Positions 14,140-22,944 of a stretch of DNA of 37,269 nucleotides are shown here, piece by piece; within the stretch, counting starts at the first letter, position 1; each line of letters begins with the position of its first letter. Source of the DNA: Geobacter sp. UBA698. Lineage in GTDB: Bacteria > Desulfobacterota > Desulfuromonadia > Geobacterales > Pseudopelobacteraceae. The notes under the pieces are model-generated. The model searched no databases and was not told the origin of the DNA. It saw nothing but the letters and a program-made list of their open reading frames with translations. The position numbers and the translations under genes were made by a program. The stretch covers positions 20,258 to 57,526 of the forward strand of contig DBMM01000144.1 in assembly GCA_002298925.1 (NCBI GenBank). The letters are read 5' to 3'.

Positions 14140-15471
14140 TCAAGCCTCCTCTCTGTTGGGCAGCGAAAACCAGAACACGGCGCCGCTGTCCGGCGAACTT
14201 TCGGCCCAGATTCTGCCGCCGTGACGGAGAATGATGCGCTGCACATTTGCCAGGCCGACTCCGGTCCCTTCGAATTCCTGGGGGTCGTGGAGGCGCTGGA
14301 ACAGGCCGAAGAGTTTGTCAACGTACTTCATGTCGAACCCGACACCGTTGTCACGGACATAGAAGAGCGTCTCGTCGGGATGTTCACTGATTGCCCCGAT
14401 CTCGATCCTGGCCTGCTGCTGTTGCCGGGTGAATTTCAGGGCGTTGGCGATCAGGTTGACCAGCACCTGGCGAAGCATGGCGGCATCCCCCACCACCACC
14501 GGGAGCGGGGCGATCTCCCAGGAAATATTCCGGTCATGAAAATCCTGCTCCAGATCGGACACGATCTCTCTCACCAGCTGGCCGAGATCGACCCTGGTTT
14601 TCATCATCTCAGCGCGTCCCATGCGCGAGAAGGCCAGCAGGTCGTCGATCAGAACACCCATTTTACGGGCCGCTTCGGAAATCACCTGCAGGTAGTGGCG
14701 GCTCTTGTCATCCAGCGCGCTCAGGTCCCGTTCGTTCAGCAGTTCCACAAAGCCGGTGATGTGGCGCAACGGGGCACGCAGGTCATGGGATACTGAATAA
14801 CTGAAAGCCTCCAGCTCCTTGTTGACAGCCTCCACCTGCAGCAGATGGTGACTCAACTCCGCATTCAGTTCGTTGATCTTTTTCTCCGCCCGGCGACGGT
14901 TCAGGGCTTCGACAAAGGCCACCGAAAGTGCTTCCACGTCCTGTTGGTCGGCCAGGGTATATCCGCCCTGCTTGTTGGCCAGGGCAATAATGCCGGTGAT
15001 GCCCCCCAGGTAACGCAGCGGAACAGCCAGAAATGAGGTCAGCCGTGGATGCCCCGACAGCTTTTTCACCATTTCGGAGTGAGCGGCCGGATCGTTGATG
15101 ATCCAGGACTTGTTATTCCTGAGCCCGCCCAGGTTGATTACATGACCCGGCATGTTTTTGAGCATCTGCACGGCTTCTTCCCGGGGCACCGAGCAGGCAT
15201 TCCAGCCGGCTTCGCTGAGCGTAGTCGTGTCGAAGGTCCCTTTCTGGTTCAGTTCACCGATAAAGCTGATCGCACTGCCGGTCAGTTCTTCGGCCACCTT
15301 CAGGGAGATGCGTGCCACATCCTCTTCGGTCTCGCAAGTAATACTACCCCTCAATATTCTGATGATCGCTGTCAGTAGGGCGGTCTTGCGTTGAATCTGC
15401 TCATCTTCCCGCCGACAGTCGGCCAGCTCTTTTTCCAGCTGGGCATAGTAGCTGTCCGGTTTTACGGTCAT
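14140..15471 (-). CDS. GAF-domain sensor histidine kinase
   Basis: A 443-residue soluble sensor kinase. After a short coiled coil (about 8-30) comes a GAF domain (about 30-192; S-F-I-G-E-L, F-L-A-V-P-L-R-Y-L-G-G-I-T-G-I-I-A-L-A-N), then a linker coil. HisKA has H229 in S-Y-S-V-S-H-D-L-R-A-P-L, and the HATPase domain has N343 (L-I-A-N-A-L-K-F), D-N-G-V-G-F-D (374-380) and G-T-G-V-G-L (402-407). There is no membrane segment, so the signal is cytoplasmic; the ligand is unknown and no bilin-binding Cys is evident. ATG 15471 has GGCGGGAGAACACAC upstream. The frame is open further upstream but lacks a site and has low-complexity His/Asn content. Confidence 0.9.
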   Translation of the reverse strand: MTVKPDSYYAQLEKELADCRREDEQIQRKTALLTAIIRILRGSITCETEEDVARISLKVAEELTGSAISFIGELNQKGTFDTTTLSEAGWNACSVPREEAVQMLKNMPGHVINLGGLRNNKSWIINDPAAHSEMVKKLSGHPRLTSFLAVPLRYLGGITGIIALANKQGGYTLADQQDVEALSVAFVEALNRRRAEKKINELNAELSHHLLQVEAVNKELEAFSYSVSHDLRAPLRHITGFVELLNERDLSALDDKSRHYLQVISEAARKMGVLIDDLLAFSRMGRAEMMKTRVDLGQLVREIVSDLEQDFHDRNISWEIAPLPVVVGDAAMLRQVLVNLIANALKFTRQQQQARIEIGAISEHPDETLFYVRDNGVGFDMKYVDKLFGLFQRLHDPQEFEGTGVGLANVQRIILRHGGRIWAESSPDSGAVFWFSLPNREEA

Positions 15472-15866
15472 GTGTGTTCTCCCGCCTATCGAATGGTATG
15501 AACTCACGACGGCATTCCGCCGGTTCCGTGCATGCATATTATGATCGTTCTGATTATGCATCTTGTGCATGCTGGTCAGCAGACTGCTCTTGTATTGCAA
15601 CACCGATAAATCGATGGCAACCTTTCGGCTTCCTGGTGACAGGCGCTGCAGCTCCATTTTATCACAAGCAGGGCATCGCGCCCCTTCCAGCAAATAAATT
15701 AATCTACATCTATTCAAGTCCGAATATGTCTTCCCGATCCAGACTGCAGGCGACTTTCTCTCTCATCAGAAAGGGCGGAAAATGCCTCTTGATTGCATCT
15801 CCGATTTGAAACTGGAATTATATCAATTCATTTGGACGAGCGAGCTGTGGACAGGTTACTTGGTGG
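15472..15866. other. Intergenic region between kinase and sugar dehydrogenase genes
   Basis: A 395-base gap. It must hold the promoter of the kinase operon, since the sugar dehydrogenase ends at its right edge, but I could not pick a convincing -35/-10 pair. A frame continuous with the kinase is open on the minus strand up to about 15717 without a credible start. No RNA gene or repeat was recognised. Confidence 0.5.
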
Positions 15867-16982
15867 TCATTTCCGGTAGCTGATGCGGTAGATGGCGCCG
15901 GCCTTGTCGTCCGACACCAGCAGGCTGCCGTCGGGCATGACCTGCAGATCGACCGGACGCCCCCAAGCGCTTCCGTTCTGCAACCACCCCTGCGCAAAGG
16001 TCTCGTATGATACGGCCCGATTGTCCCTGAGACGTACCAGGGTAATCCTGTATCCGATTGGGACGGTGCGGTTCCAGGAACCGTGCTCGGCGATGAAAAT
16101 CTGTTCGCGATAACTCTCCGGGAACATGGCGCCGGTATAAAAGCGCATGCCGAGCGACGCAACGTGGGGACCAAGCTCCATCTCCGGCGGGATAAACTTC
16201 GCACTGTGCCGGTACTTGCCGTACTCGGGGTCGGGTATATCCCGTCCGTGCCGGTAGGGGAAGCCGAAGTGCAGCCCAGCGCTGGGGGCGCGATTTAGTT
16301 CATCAGGCGGCTGGTTGTCTCCCAGCCAGTCGCGGCCGTTGTCGGTGAACCAAAGTTCACCGGTCCGGGGATGCCAGTCGAATCCGACCGTGTTGCGCAC
16401 GCCGCGGGCAAATATCTCCAGATTGCTGCCGTCCGGGGCCATACGCATGATTGAGGCAAAGCGTGGATCTTTTTCCTCGCAGACGTTGCAGGGGGCCCCC
16501 ACCGGTACGTAGAGCCTGCCGTCCGGCCCAAAGCGGATGAACTTCCAGCCATGGTGGTTATTGTCCGGAAATGAGGCATTGACTACCACTGGCACAGGCG
16601 GATCGTTCAGATGCGTCTCGATATTGTCAAAGCGGAGCACGCGGCTGATCTCCGCAACGTAGAGGGCACCATCGCGAAAGGCCACACCATTGGGTGACCT
16701 CAGACCGCTGGCGATGGTGAATACCTGGTCGGCCATGTGGTCGCCGTTGCGATCGACAAGGGCATATACCTTACCCTCGCTGCGGCTGCCCACAAACAGG
16801 GTGCCCCTGGTGCCAAGGGCCATGGAGCGGGCGCCCGGAACTCTGTCGGAATAGACGTCGATGCTAAAGCCCCGGGGGAGCTTGATCTCGGCCAGGCGCA
16901 GCTGCGCGCTGCTGCAACCGGAACTCATTGCCAGGCTGAGTATTGTTGTTAGAAGAAAACGTAATATGGTGTGAATATGCAT
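15867..16982 (-). CDS. PQQ-dependent sugar dehydrogenase family protein (putative lipoprotein)
   Basis: A 371-residue secreted beta-propeller of the soluble glucose/sorbosone dehydrogenase family, which oxidises sugars with a PQQ-type cofactor. The N-terminus from ATG 16982 has a hydrophobic stretch ending in M-S-S-G-C23, a weak lipobox. Propeller motifs include F-P-D-N-N-H-H-G-W, G-V-R-N-T-V-G-F-D-W-H-P-R-T-G, W-F-T-D-N-G-R-D, and I-A-E-H-G-S-W-N-R. C-N-V-C near residue 170 is a family feature in this subgroup. GAAGGAGGG precedes the ATG at short spacing; an in-frame ATG at 17042 would put a charged stretch before the signal sequence. It may equally be a non-catalytic propeller, and the substrate is unknown. 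Confidence 0.85.
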   Translation of the reverse strand: MHIHTILRFLLTTILSLAMSSGCSSAQLRLAEIKLPRGFSIDVYSDRVPGARSMALGTRGTLFVGSRSEGKVYALVDRNGDHMADQVFTIASGLRSPNGVAFRDGALYVAEISRVLRFDNIETHLNDPPVPVVVNASFPDNNHHGWKFIRFGPDGRLYVPVGAPCNVCEEKDPRFASIMRMAPDGSNLEIFARGVRNTVGFDWHPRTGELWFTDNGRDWLGDNQPPDELNRAPSAGLHFGFPYRHGRDIPDPEYGKYRHSAKFIPPEMELGPHVASLGMRFYTGAMFPESYREQIFIAEHGSWNRTVPIGYRITLVRLRDNRAVSYETFAQGWLQNGSAWGRPVDLQVMPDGSLLVSDDKAGAIYRISYRK

Positions 16983-17046
16983 GCACCCTCCTTCAATCAG
17001 GCCTTCTTCAATCAATACAGTTACTTCAACGGCTTCCCTCAAATTA

Positions 17047-19110
17047 TCAGGTCAGGCCGAAACTCTCCTGAACTTCAAGCGGCGCTTCACCAAAACGCTG
17101 GAATTCCATGGTATAGCTTCCACGCCCTTTGGTGGCACTGCGCAACTCGGTCATGAAGCCGAACATCTCGGCCAGCGGTACGGTCGCCTGCACCACTTCA
17201 CTGTCACCGCGCCTGTCCAATTCTTCCACCCGGCCGCGCTTCTGCTGGAGCGAGCCGAGCACCTTCCCCAGGTTTTCGTTTGGAATCTCCAGTTCCAGTG
17301 ACATGATCGGCTCCAGCAGAAATGGTCCCCCCTCCCGGGCAGCCAGGACCAGTCCGCGCTGGGCCGCCGCCCTGAGCCCCGCTTCACCGGGCGTTCCCGA
17401 TTGGAGTGGAATTTCCGTCACCTGCAGCTCAAGGTCGGTGAGAGGGTAACCGGTCCGACAGCCGGACTGGCATCCCTGCTGCAGGCTTTCCTCCACGGCG
17501 GCCAGCAGTTCCGGGGTGAGAGGCGGCTCAGCCGGCGGCAGAAGGATATGCACCCCGCTCCCCCTCGGGAGGGGGGTGAGCCGCAGCACAATCTCCACCG
17601 TCTCCAGGCGTCGTTCCGCTCTGTACTGGAACGTTTCCCGGCGTATCACCTGATATCGCAGGGTCTCCCGATAAACCACCCTTGGGCGGCCGGTTTTCAC
17701 CTGTACACCGTACTCGCGGTTGAGCCGGTCGATGACGATCTCCAGATGGAGTTCCCCCATGCCGGAGAGGATGATTTGACCGGTTTCCCGGTCTTCGTAT
17801 ACCCTGAAAGTGGGATCCTCCCACTGGAGTTGCTCCAGTGCAAAGGGGAGACGCTCCCGGTCCTCCGCCCCCTTCGCTTCCACTGCCAGCGAAACCACCG
17901 GCTCCGGCACGGTGAGCCCTTCAAGTACCAGCGGCCGGGCCGGGTCGCAGAGTGTATCACCGGTCAGTGTCTCCTGGAAGCCCGGGACTGCAACGATATC
18001 GCCGGCCTGTGCTTCTCCGATCTCCTCACGCTTGTGGGCGTGCATGCGGAACAGGTGTCTGATCCGCTCCGTTGAACGCCGGGTGCTGTTTAAGAGGGAC
18101 ATACCTGCGCGAAGTTTGCCGCTGTAGATGCGCAGGTAGGTCAACCTCCGCCCCTCCTCCGCCATTACCTTGAAGGCCAGCGCACGCAGCGCTGCACTCG
18201 GGTCACAGGTCAGCGTCTCCCGTTCGCCGGTAGTGGGGTTGTGACCAACCAAAGGTGTTACCTCCAACGGCGAGGGGAGGTAATGGCCGACCGCGTCCAG
18301 CAGGGGCTGGATCCCCTTGTTGCGCAGGGCTGCCCCCAGAAATACCGGAAAAAGTGAGCAGGACAGTGTCCCCCGCCGCAGAGCAGCCCGCAGCCGTTCA
18401 GCATCCACCCGCCTCCCGTCCAGAAAGTCCGCCAGCACCCCATCATCGAAATCGGCAACCGCCTCGGTCAGTTTCAGGCGCGCCTCTTCCACCACCTGTG
18501 CAGCGCCATTGGGGATTGCCCTTCTCAGTACCGTGCTTCCCAGATCGGACTCGTCGAAGAAAAACGCCTCCTCGCTCAGCAGGTCAATCACACCAGTGAA
18601 GCCGCCTTCTTCGCCGATGGGGAGCTGGACCAGCACGGGGCGCGCTTTCAGGCGCGTCTCCAACTGGCACAGGGTCTGGCGGTAGTCGGCGCCGATCCGA
18701 TCCATCTTGTTGATGAAGCAGATCCGGGGGACACCGTAGCGGTTCGCCTGGCGCCAGACCGATTCGCTTTGTGGCTGGACCCCATCCACGGCGCTGAAGA
18801 TCGCCACGGCCCCATCCAGAACCCGCATGCTCCGCTCAACCTCGATCGTGAAGTCGATGTGACCGGGAGTGTCGATCAGGTTGATCCGGAACTTCCCCCA
18901 GCGGCAGGTGGTTGCTGTGGCGGTGATGGTGATCCCCCGCTCCTGTTCCTGGGGCATCCAGTCCATTACCGCCTGACCGTTGTGCACTTCCCCCATCTTG
19001 TGGATCTCGCCGCTGTAAAACAGGAACCGCTCCGACACGGTTGTCTTGCCCGCGTCGATGTGGGAGATGATGCCGATATTGCGGATGGTGTCAAGGTAAC
19101 GAAACTCCAT
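17047..19110 (-). CDS. Elongation factor G paralogue
   Basis: A 687-residue translational GTPase with the full five-domain EF-G length. G1 is H-I-D-A-G-K-T-T (17-24); switch I ends in E-R-G-I-T-I; G3 is D-T-P-G-H-I-D-F (canonical EF-G has Val for the second Ile); G4 is N-K-M-D-R. Domain IV contains Q-V-K-T-G-R-P-R-V-V-Y-R-E-T and domain V P-N-E-N-L-G-K-V-L-G-S-L. It stands alone, outside a str operon (rpsL-rpsG-fusA-tuf), so it is probably the second EF-G found in many Geobacter relatives. That copy may serve ribosome recycling or growth under stress. AAAGGAG is about 11 bases before the ATG, rather far. A U-rich-loop hairpin lies in the leader. Confidence 0.9.
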   Translation of the reverse strand: MEFRYLDTIRNIGIISHIDAGKTTVSERFLFYSGEIHKMGEVHNGQAVMDWMPQEQERGITITATATTCRWGKFRINLIDTPGHIDFTIEVERSMRVLDGAVAIFSAVDGVQPQSESVWRQANRYGVPRICFINKMDRIGADYRQTLCQLETRLKARPVLVQLPIGEEGGFTGVIDLLSEEAFFFDESDLGSTVLRRAIPNGAAQVVEEARLKLTEAVADFDDGVLADFLDGRRVDAERLRAALRRGTLSCSLFPVFLGAALRNKGIQPLLDAVGHYLPSPLEVTPLVGHNPTTGERETLTCDPSAALRALAFKVMAEEGRRLTYLRIYSGKLRAGMSLLNSTRRSTERIRHLFRMHAHKREEIGEAQAGDIVAVPGFQETLTGDTLCDPARPLVLEGLTVPEPVVSLAVEAKGAEDRERLPFALEQLQWEDPTFRVYEDRETGQIILSGMGELHLEIVIDRLNREYGVQVKTGRPRVVYRETLRYQVIRRETFQYRAERRLETVEIVLRLTPLPRGSGVHILLPPAEPPLTPELLAAVEESLQQGCQSGCRTGYPLTDLELQVTEIPLQSGTPGEAGLRAAAQRGLVLAAREGGPFLLEPIMSLELEIPNENLGKVLGSLQQKRGRVEELDRRGDSEVVQATVPLAEMFGFMTELRSATKGRGSYTMEFQRFGEAPLEVQESFGLT

Positions 19111-19645
19111 GGTTCTGACTGCTCCTTTAGTAAGTTAGAAGTTGTTTTCTGCCTTTTTTTGCAGAAAAACTTCGTTAGCTAACTTGGCCTGTTTATCAGG
19201 TTCGGAACATCCTGCTTGCGCCGCTGAAGAAGGATGGAGGTACGGATGTTCGCTGAGCTCCCTGCACGAGGTGTACGGAAAATAAGTGTACCATGTTTGC
19301 CGGATGTGACGAGGGGTAGCCAGATTTTGCAAGATCGTCCTCGTTTCCGTGAAAGGTATGCTTGGGGGGGTAGAAAAGAGGGTAAAGCGCGAACGGACTC
19401 GAAATAATTGCTAATCGCATGAGAGCTGTCGCAGGCGAGTGAGCCACCGGCATAACATCTCCCCTAGATATGAGCAATACGACCCAAATCCAGGATATCA
19501 GGATTTACAGTTAACAGGAGAAGCTGGCCTGTATCTTACGGCTTACGGTGTCCAACATGGAAAAAGAGCTTTTCACCGACCTCTTCGCATGAACCGGGGC
19601 TGCATGCCGGCATCATATTCAACCTCTCCTTCGCCGAAAGGCGCA
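19111..19645. other. Intergenic region upstream of the EF-G paralogue
   Basis: A 535-base stretch between the EF-G start and the stop of the DJ-1 family gene, both on the minus strand. Apart from the hairpin at 19145-19168 I see no gene, tRNA or clear promoter; short frames here lack ribosome binding sites. It holds the leader and presumably the promoter of the EF-G gene. Confidence 0.5.
19145..19168 (-). promoter_or_regulatory. Hairpin in the leader of the EF-G gene
   Basis: TTTTCTGC (19145-19152) and GCAGAAAA (19161-19168) form a perfect 8-bp stem around an A8/T8-like loop. It lies about 35 bases upstream of the EF-G start codon, next to the palindrome GTTAGCTAAC. It could be a terminator-like attenuator or an mRNA structure; on the minus strand no T-run follows the stem. 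Confidence 0.4.
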
Positions 19646-20227
19646 TCAAATCCGCGTCTTGATTGGCGCTTCGATGGGAATCGCTGCATCGTCTCTCCAG
19701 TATTCATCGGGAACACATACACCTCTGCTCGACAACAGCTTCATCATTTCTCGCATGAACGCCGGAAGGTCTGCCGGCTGCCGGGAGGTAACCAAGCGGC
19801 CGTCCACTACAACCTCGCTGTCTTCGTACAGCGCACCGGCTTCCTGCAACTCGTTTGCAACCGTCCGGTAACAGGTCGCCCGGCGGTTTCGCAACACTCC
19901 CGCAGAGATCAGGGTCTGGGGACCATGACAGATGGCACCCACCGGCTTGTTGTTGTCGAAAAAGTGGCGGACGATGGAATTCGCATTCGTGTCCTTGCGA
20001 ACAGATGCGGGTGCCTTGCCGCCAGGCAGGATCAGTACGGAATACTCTTTAGGGTCAACATCGGCGAAGTTTTTTACCGCATGAACCTCGTAACCGTGCA
20101 TTCCACGAATGACGCCTGCTTTCTCCGCAGCAACATCGACCGTATAGCCGGCTTCCAGCAGCCGATAATAGGGCACCAGAAGTTCAGAATCCTCAAAATC
20201 ATTTGCACTCAAAATCAGGGTTTTCAT
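19646..20227 (-). CDS. DJ-1/PfpI family protein
   Basis: A 193-residue cytoplasmic protein of the class I glutamine amidotransferase-like fold. The nucleophile elbow G-A-I-C100-H101-G-P-Q and the conserved acidic E12 or E15 in F-E-D-S-E-L mark the PfpI/YhbO branch, described variously as protease, glyoxalase/deglycase or stress protein. The start L-I-L-S-A-N-D-F and V-L-I-L-P-G-G-K are typical. GGGGGGAGGAGG lies just before the ATG at 20227. It is a single gene read divergently from ppk. Its exact activity cannot be decided from sequence. Confidence 0.9.
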   Translation of the reverse strand: MKTLILSANDFEDSELLVPYYRLLEAGYTVDVAAEKAGVIRGMHGYEVHAVKNFADVDPKEYSVLILPGGKAPASVRKDTNANSIVRHFFDNNKPVGAICHGPQTLISAGVLRNRRATCYRTVANELQEAGALYEDSEVVVDGRLVTSRQPADLPAFMREMMKLLSSRGVCVPDEYWRDDAAIPIEAPIKTRI

Positions 20228-20360
20228 AACCTGCCTCCTCCCCCCGTTCTGTTAATGTCAGACGGCCTTGCCGGCCAATACTATCTTCTCTGAATCATCA
20301 AGATTATTTTAGCATTTCCAGCCATCTTTTACGTCAGTAAATATCGGCACCGAGTTGCCC

Positions 20361-20388
20361 TTGCAGTTGTCTGAAAACAGTGTAAAAT
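20361..20388 (+). promoter_or_regulatory. Promoter of ppk
   Basis: TTGCAG (20361-20366), 16-base spacer, TAAAAT (20383-20388). A start near 20395 leaves a leader of about 30 bases to the GTG at 20424 and argues against the TTG at 20355 as start codon. Confidence 0.55.
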
Positions 20389-20423
20389 CAATCAGAATTC
20401 CACTCTATGGCCTGGAGTTTCCT

Positions 20424-22805
20424 GTGACTGATGCTACACTGATTAAAGATGACTTCAAACAACCGCAAAAGGATAGTACATCAGCCGCTGCCGATAGCAC
20501 ATCTGCTCCTGCCGCACAGAAAAACGTCAAGGGCAAGATTGCCAGGGCCAAGGGAGCCAAGAAAACAGCTAGTCCCACGTCACTCAAAGCTCCGGGCGCC
20601 AAGGTAAAGCCAGTCAAGGCCAAGCTTCCCAAGTTGAAATCGGAACGTTCGAACAAAGCGGTCCCAGCTTCTGCTGCAATTCTCCCGCAAGCTGAACCTC
20701 AATTTGACCTCAATGACAGCCAATGGTACCTGAACCGGGAACTGACCTGGCTTGCTTTTAACCAGCGTGTGCTGCACGAGGCCGAAGACACGCGCACGCC
20801 GCTTCTGGAACGGCTCAAGTTTATTGCCATTGTCAGCGCCAATCTTGACGAGTTTTTCATGAAGCGGATCGGTGGCCTCAAGCAGCAGATCGGTGCCGGC
20901 ATGCGGGAATTGACTCTGGACGGCCGCACCCCGCGCCAGCAGGTTACGGAATGCCATGCCTTCATTCGCGAGCTGGAGGCCCGCAAGGAGGAACTGTTCC
21001 ACCAGGTCTGCTCACTTCTGGAGGAAAAAAACATCGTCATCGAGAGCTATGACGAGATTCTGCCCAAGGAACGAAAACAGCTGCGCGAGTATTACTACAG
21101 CAATATCTATCCGCTGCTGACACCCCAGTCCATCGATCCGGCCCATCCTTTTCCATTCATCTCCAATCTCTCGCTCAATCTGCTGGTGACGCTGCGTTAC
21201 CCCAAAGCCAAGGAGAGTTCCCTGGCGCGGGTCAAGGTGCCGATCGGACTGGGGACACCCCGTTTCCTGCGGGTGGGCAAGGGGGACCATTTCGTCCGGC
21301 TCGAAGACGTGATGATGAACAACCTGGACATGCTTTTTCCCGGCATGGAGATACTGGGCTGCGAGACGTTTCGTGTGACCCGCAACGCCAATACCGAGAA
21401 GGACGAGGAAGAGGCCGACGATCTGATGGCCATGATCGAATCGGAACTTAAGGAACGCAAATTTGCCCCCATCGTCCGTCTGGAGATCGGGACCGGCATG
21501 AATCCGATCCACCGCGGACAGTTGGCGGCAGAGCTGGAGCTGAATGAGGAGAGCGATGTCTTCGAGGTGCCGGGCATGCTGGCCATGCGCGACCTGTTCG
21601 AACTGACCGGACTGGACTATCCCCGACTGCACGATGCGCCCCATCACCCGGTGGACCACCATCAGCTGCAGGCGCAGCGCAACATCTTTCATGTTATCCG
21701 TGATGCCGGGGCGATTCTGCTGCAGCACCCCTACGAGTCCTTTTCCACCTCGGTGGAGCGCTTTCTGCGCGAAGCGGCCACGGACTCCAAGGTGCGCGGC
21801 ATCAAGATGACCCTCTATCGCACCTCGGCCCAGAGCCGCATCATCGATGCCCTGGTGCAGGCTGCCCAGAACGGCAAACAGGTGGCGGTAGTGGTGGAGT
21901 TGAAGGCTCGTTTCGACGAGGCCACCAATATCCGTCTGGCCGAGCGTATGGAGGAGGCCGGCATCCATGTCACCTACGGCGTAGTCGGCTTCAAGACCCA
22001 TTGCAAGGTGATCATGGTGGTGCGCCAGGATTACAACGGTCTGCGGCGCTATCTGCATATCGGTACCGGCAACTACCACGCCGATACGGCCCGTATCTAC
22101 AGCGATGTGGGCATGCTGACCTGCGACGAGACCATCGGCCAGGATGTGACCGAACTGTTCAACTACCTGACCACCGGTTTCATGGTCAAGCGCAATTACA
22201 GCAAGTTGTTGCCGGCGCCGCGCTTTCTCAAAAAAGCGCTTTTGGCTAAAATAGAGCGGGAGATGGCCATCCAGATCGCCCAGGGGGGGGGCTGCATCCA
22301 GTTCAAAATGAACGCCCTGGAAGACGGCGATATCGTCAAGGCGCTCTACCGAGCTTCCCTGGCGGGGGTCAAGATAGATCTGGTGGTGCGCGATACCTGC
22401 CGTCTGCGCCCCGGCATTGCAGGACTATCGGATAACATCCGTGTTATCAGTGTGGTTGGTCGTTTTTTGGAGCATGCCCGCATCTATTACTTCCGCAATG
22501 GCGGTGCCGAGGAATATTTCATCGCCTCGGCCGATGCCATGAAGCGCAACCTGGAGGCACGGGTGGAGGTGCTTTGTCCGGTGGAGGCGCCTGAGCTGAC
22601 CAGGGAGCTGCGGGCCGTTTTCGATACCCACCTGGCTGATCAGCGCTCGGCCTGGGATATGCTGCCGGATGGCAGTTATGTCCAGAGGATGCCGCCTGAG
22701 GACAGCAGCGCCGAGGGAAGTCACCGGGTAATGATCGCCCGCACGGCAAAACGCCTGAAGGAATCGCTCAAGCAGAAAAGGAAGAAACCTAAAATCAAGA
22801 GGTGA
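20424..22805 (+). CDS. ppk: Polyphosphate kinase 1 with Lys/Ala-rich N-terminal extension
   Basis: A 793-residue enzyme that makes inorganic polyphosphate from ATP. The usual core begins near residue 97 (W-Y-L-N-R-E-L-T-W-L-A-F-N-Q-R-V-L) and covers the N, head and two phospholipase-D-like catalytic domains. The autophosphorylated His lies in F-K-T-H-C-K-V, followed by I-G-T-G-N-Y-H; the second catalytic His is in F-L-E-H-A-R-I-Y. Before the core lie about 95 residues rich in Lys, Ala, Pro and Ser (G-K-I-A-R-A-K-G-A-K-K-T, K-V-K-P-V-K-A-K-L-P-K), absent from standard PPK1 (about 690 residues). The C-terminus is also Lys-rich (K-Q-K-R-K-K-P-K-I-K-R). GTG 20424 has CTGGAG upstream. Confidence 0.94.
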   Translation: MTDATLIKDDFKQPQKDSTSAAADSTSAPAAQKNVKGKIARAKGAKKTASPTSLKAPGAKVKPVKAKLPKLKSERSNKAVPASAAILPQAEPQFDLNDSQWYLNRELTWLAFNQRVLHEAEDTRTPLLERLKFIAIVSANLDEFFMKRIGGLKQQIGAGMRELTLDGRTPRQQVTECHAFIRELEARKEELFHQVCSLLEEKNIVIESYDEILPKERKQLREYYYSNIYPLLTPQSIDPAHPFPFISNLSLNLLVTLRYPKAKESSLARVKVPIGLGTPRFLRVGKGDHFVRLEDVMMNNLDMLFPGMEILGCETFRVTRNANTEKDEEEADDLMAMIESELKERKFAPIVRLEIGTGMNPIHRGQLAAELELNEESDVFEVPGMLAMRDLFELTGLDYPRLHDAPHHPVDHHQLQAQRNIFHVIRDAGAILLQHPYESFSTSVERFLREAATDSKVRGIKMTLYRTSAQSRIIDALVQAAQNGKQVAVVVELKARFDEATNIRLAERMEEAGIHVTYGVVGFKTHCKVIMVVRQDYNGLRRYLHIGTGNYHADTARIYSDVGMLTCDETIGQDVTELFNYLTTGFMVKRNYSKLLPAPRFLKKALLAKIEREMAIQIAQGGGCIQFKMNALEDGDIVKALYRASLAGVKIDLVVRDTCRLRPGIAGLSDNIRVISVVGRFLEHARIYYFRNGGAEEYFIASADAMKRNLEARVEVLCPVEAPELTRELRAVFDTHLADQRSAWDMLPDGSYVQRMPPEDSSAEGSHRVMIARTAKRLKESLKQKRKKPKIKR

Positions 22806-22839
22806 TTCGGCGGCCTAATAAGCTTTAATCCGCGTCATC

Positions 22840-22874
22840 CTCCCGATTGTCCGCTACCGCCGGGAGAGTCTTTT
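22840..22874 (+). terminator. Possible weak terminator after ppk
   Basis: CTCCCG (22840-22845) pairs with CGGGAG (22861-22866) over a 15-base loop, followed by AGTCTTTT. The stem is short and the loop large. Confidence 0.35.
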
Positions 22875-22877
22875 GCC

Positions 22878-22906
22878 TTGCCGTCAAGCGGTATCGATGC
22901 TACTTT
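22878..22906 (+). promoter_or_regulatory. Possible aroC-operon promoter overlapping the hairpin
   Basis: TTGCCG (22878-22883), 17-base spacer, TACTTT (22901-22906). Transcripts from here would start near 22913, inside the 5' arm of the following hairpin, and so could not form it fully. Confidence 0.35.
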
Positions 22907-22944
22907 AACCTCCATTTTACACGAAGATGGAGGTTAAATTTTTT
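22904..22944 (+). terminator. Intrinsic terminator whose 3' arm holds the aroC ribosome binding site
   Basis: TTTAACCTCCAT (22904-22915) pairs perfectly with ATGGAGGTTAAA (22927-22938) across 11 bases, followed directly by T6 (22939-22944). This is a complete intrinsic-terminator pattern. GGAGG in the 3' arm (22929-22933) is the only Shine-Dalgarno candidate for aroC, whose ATG follows the T-run at once. Confidence 0.75.

Noticed and set aside
12533..14796. Very long open frames on the plus strand opposite the phosphatase and kinase genes (386 and 614 residues)
   Set aside because: They are antisense to genes with clear domains and motifs, have Pro/Arg/Gln-rich nonsense composition and no ribosome binding sites; GC-rich codon bias on the true strand keeps them open.
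19439..20293. 284-residue plus-strand frame opposite the DJ-1/PfpI gene
   Set aside because: Its composition is atypical and the opposite strand encodes a complete DJ-1 family protein with catalytic Cys and a good ribosome binding site.
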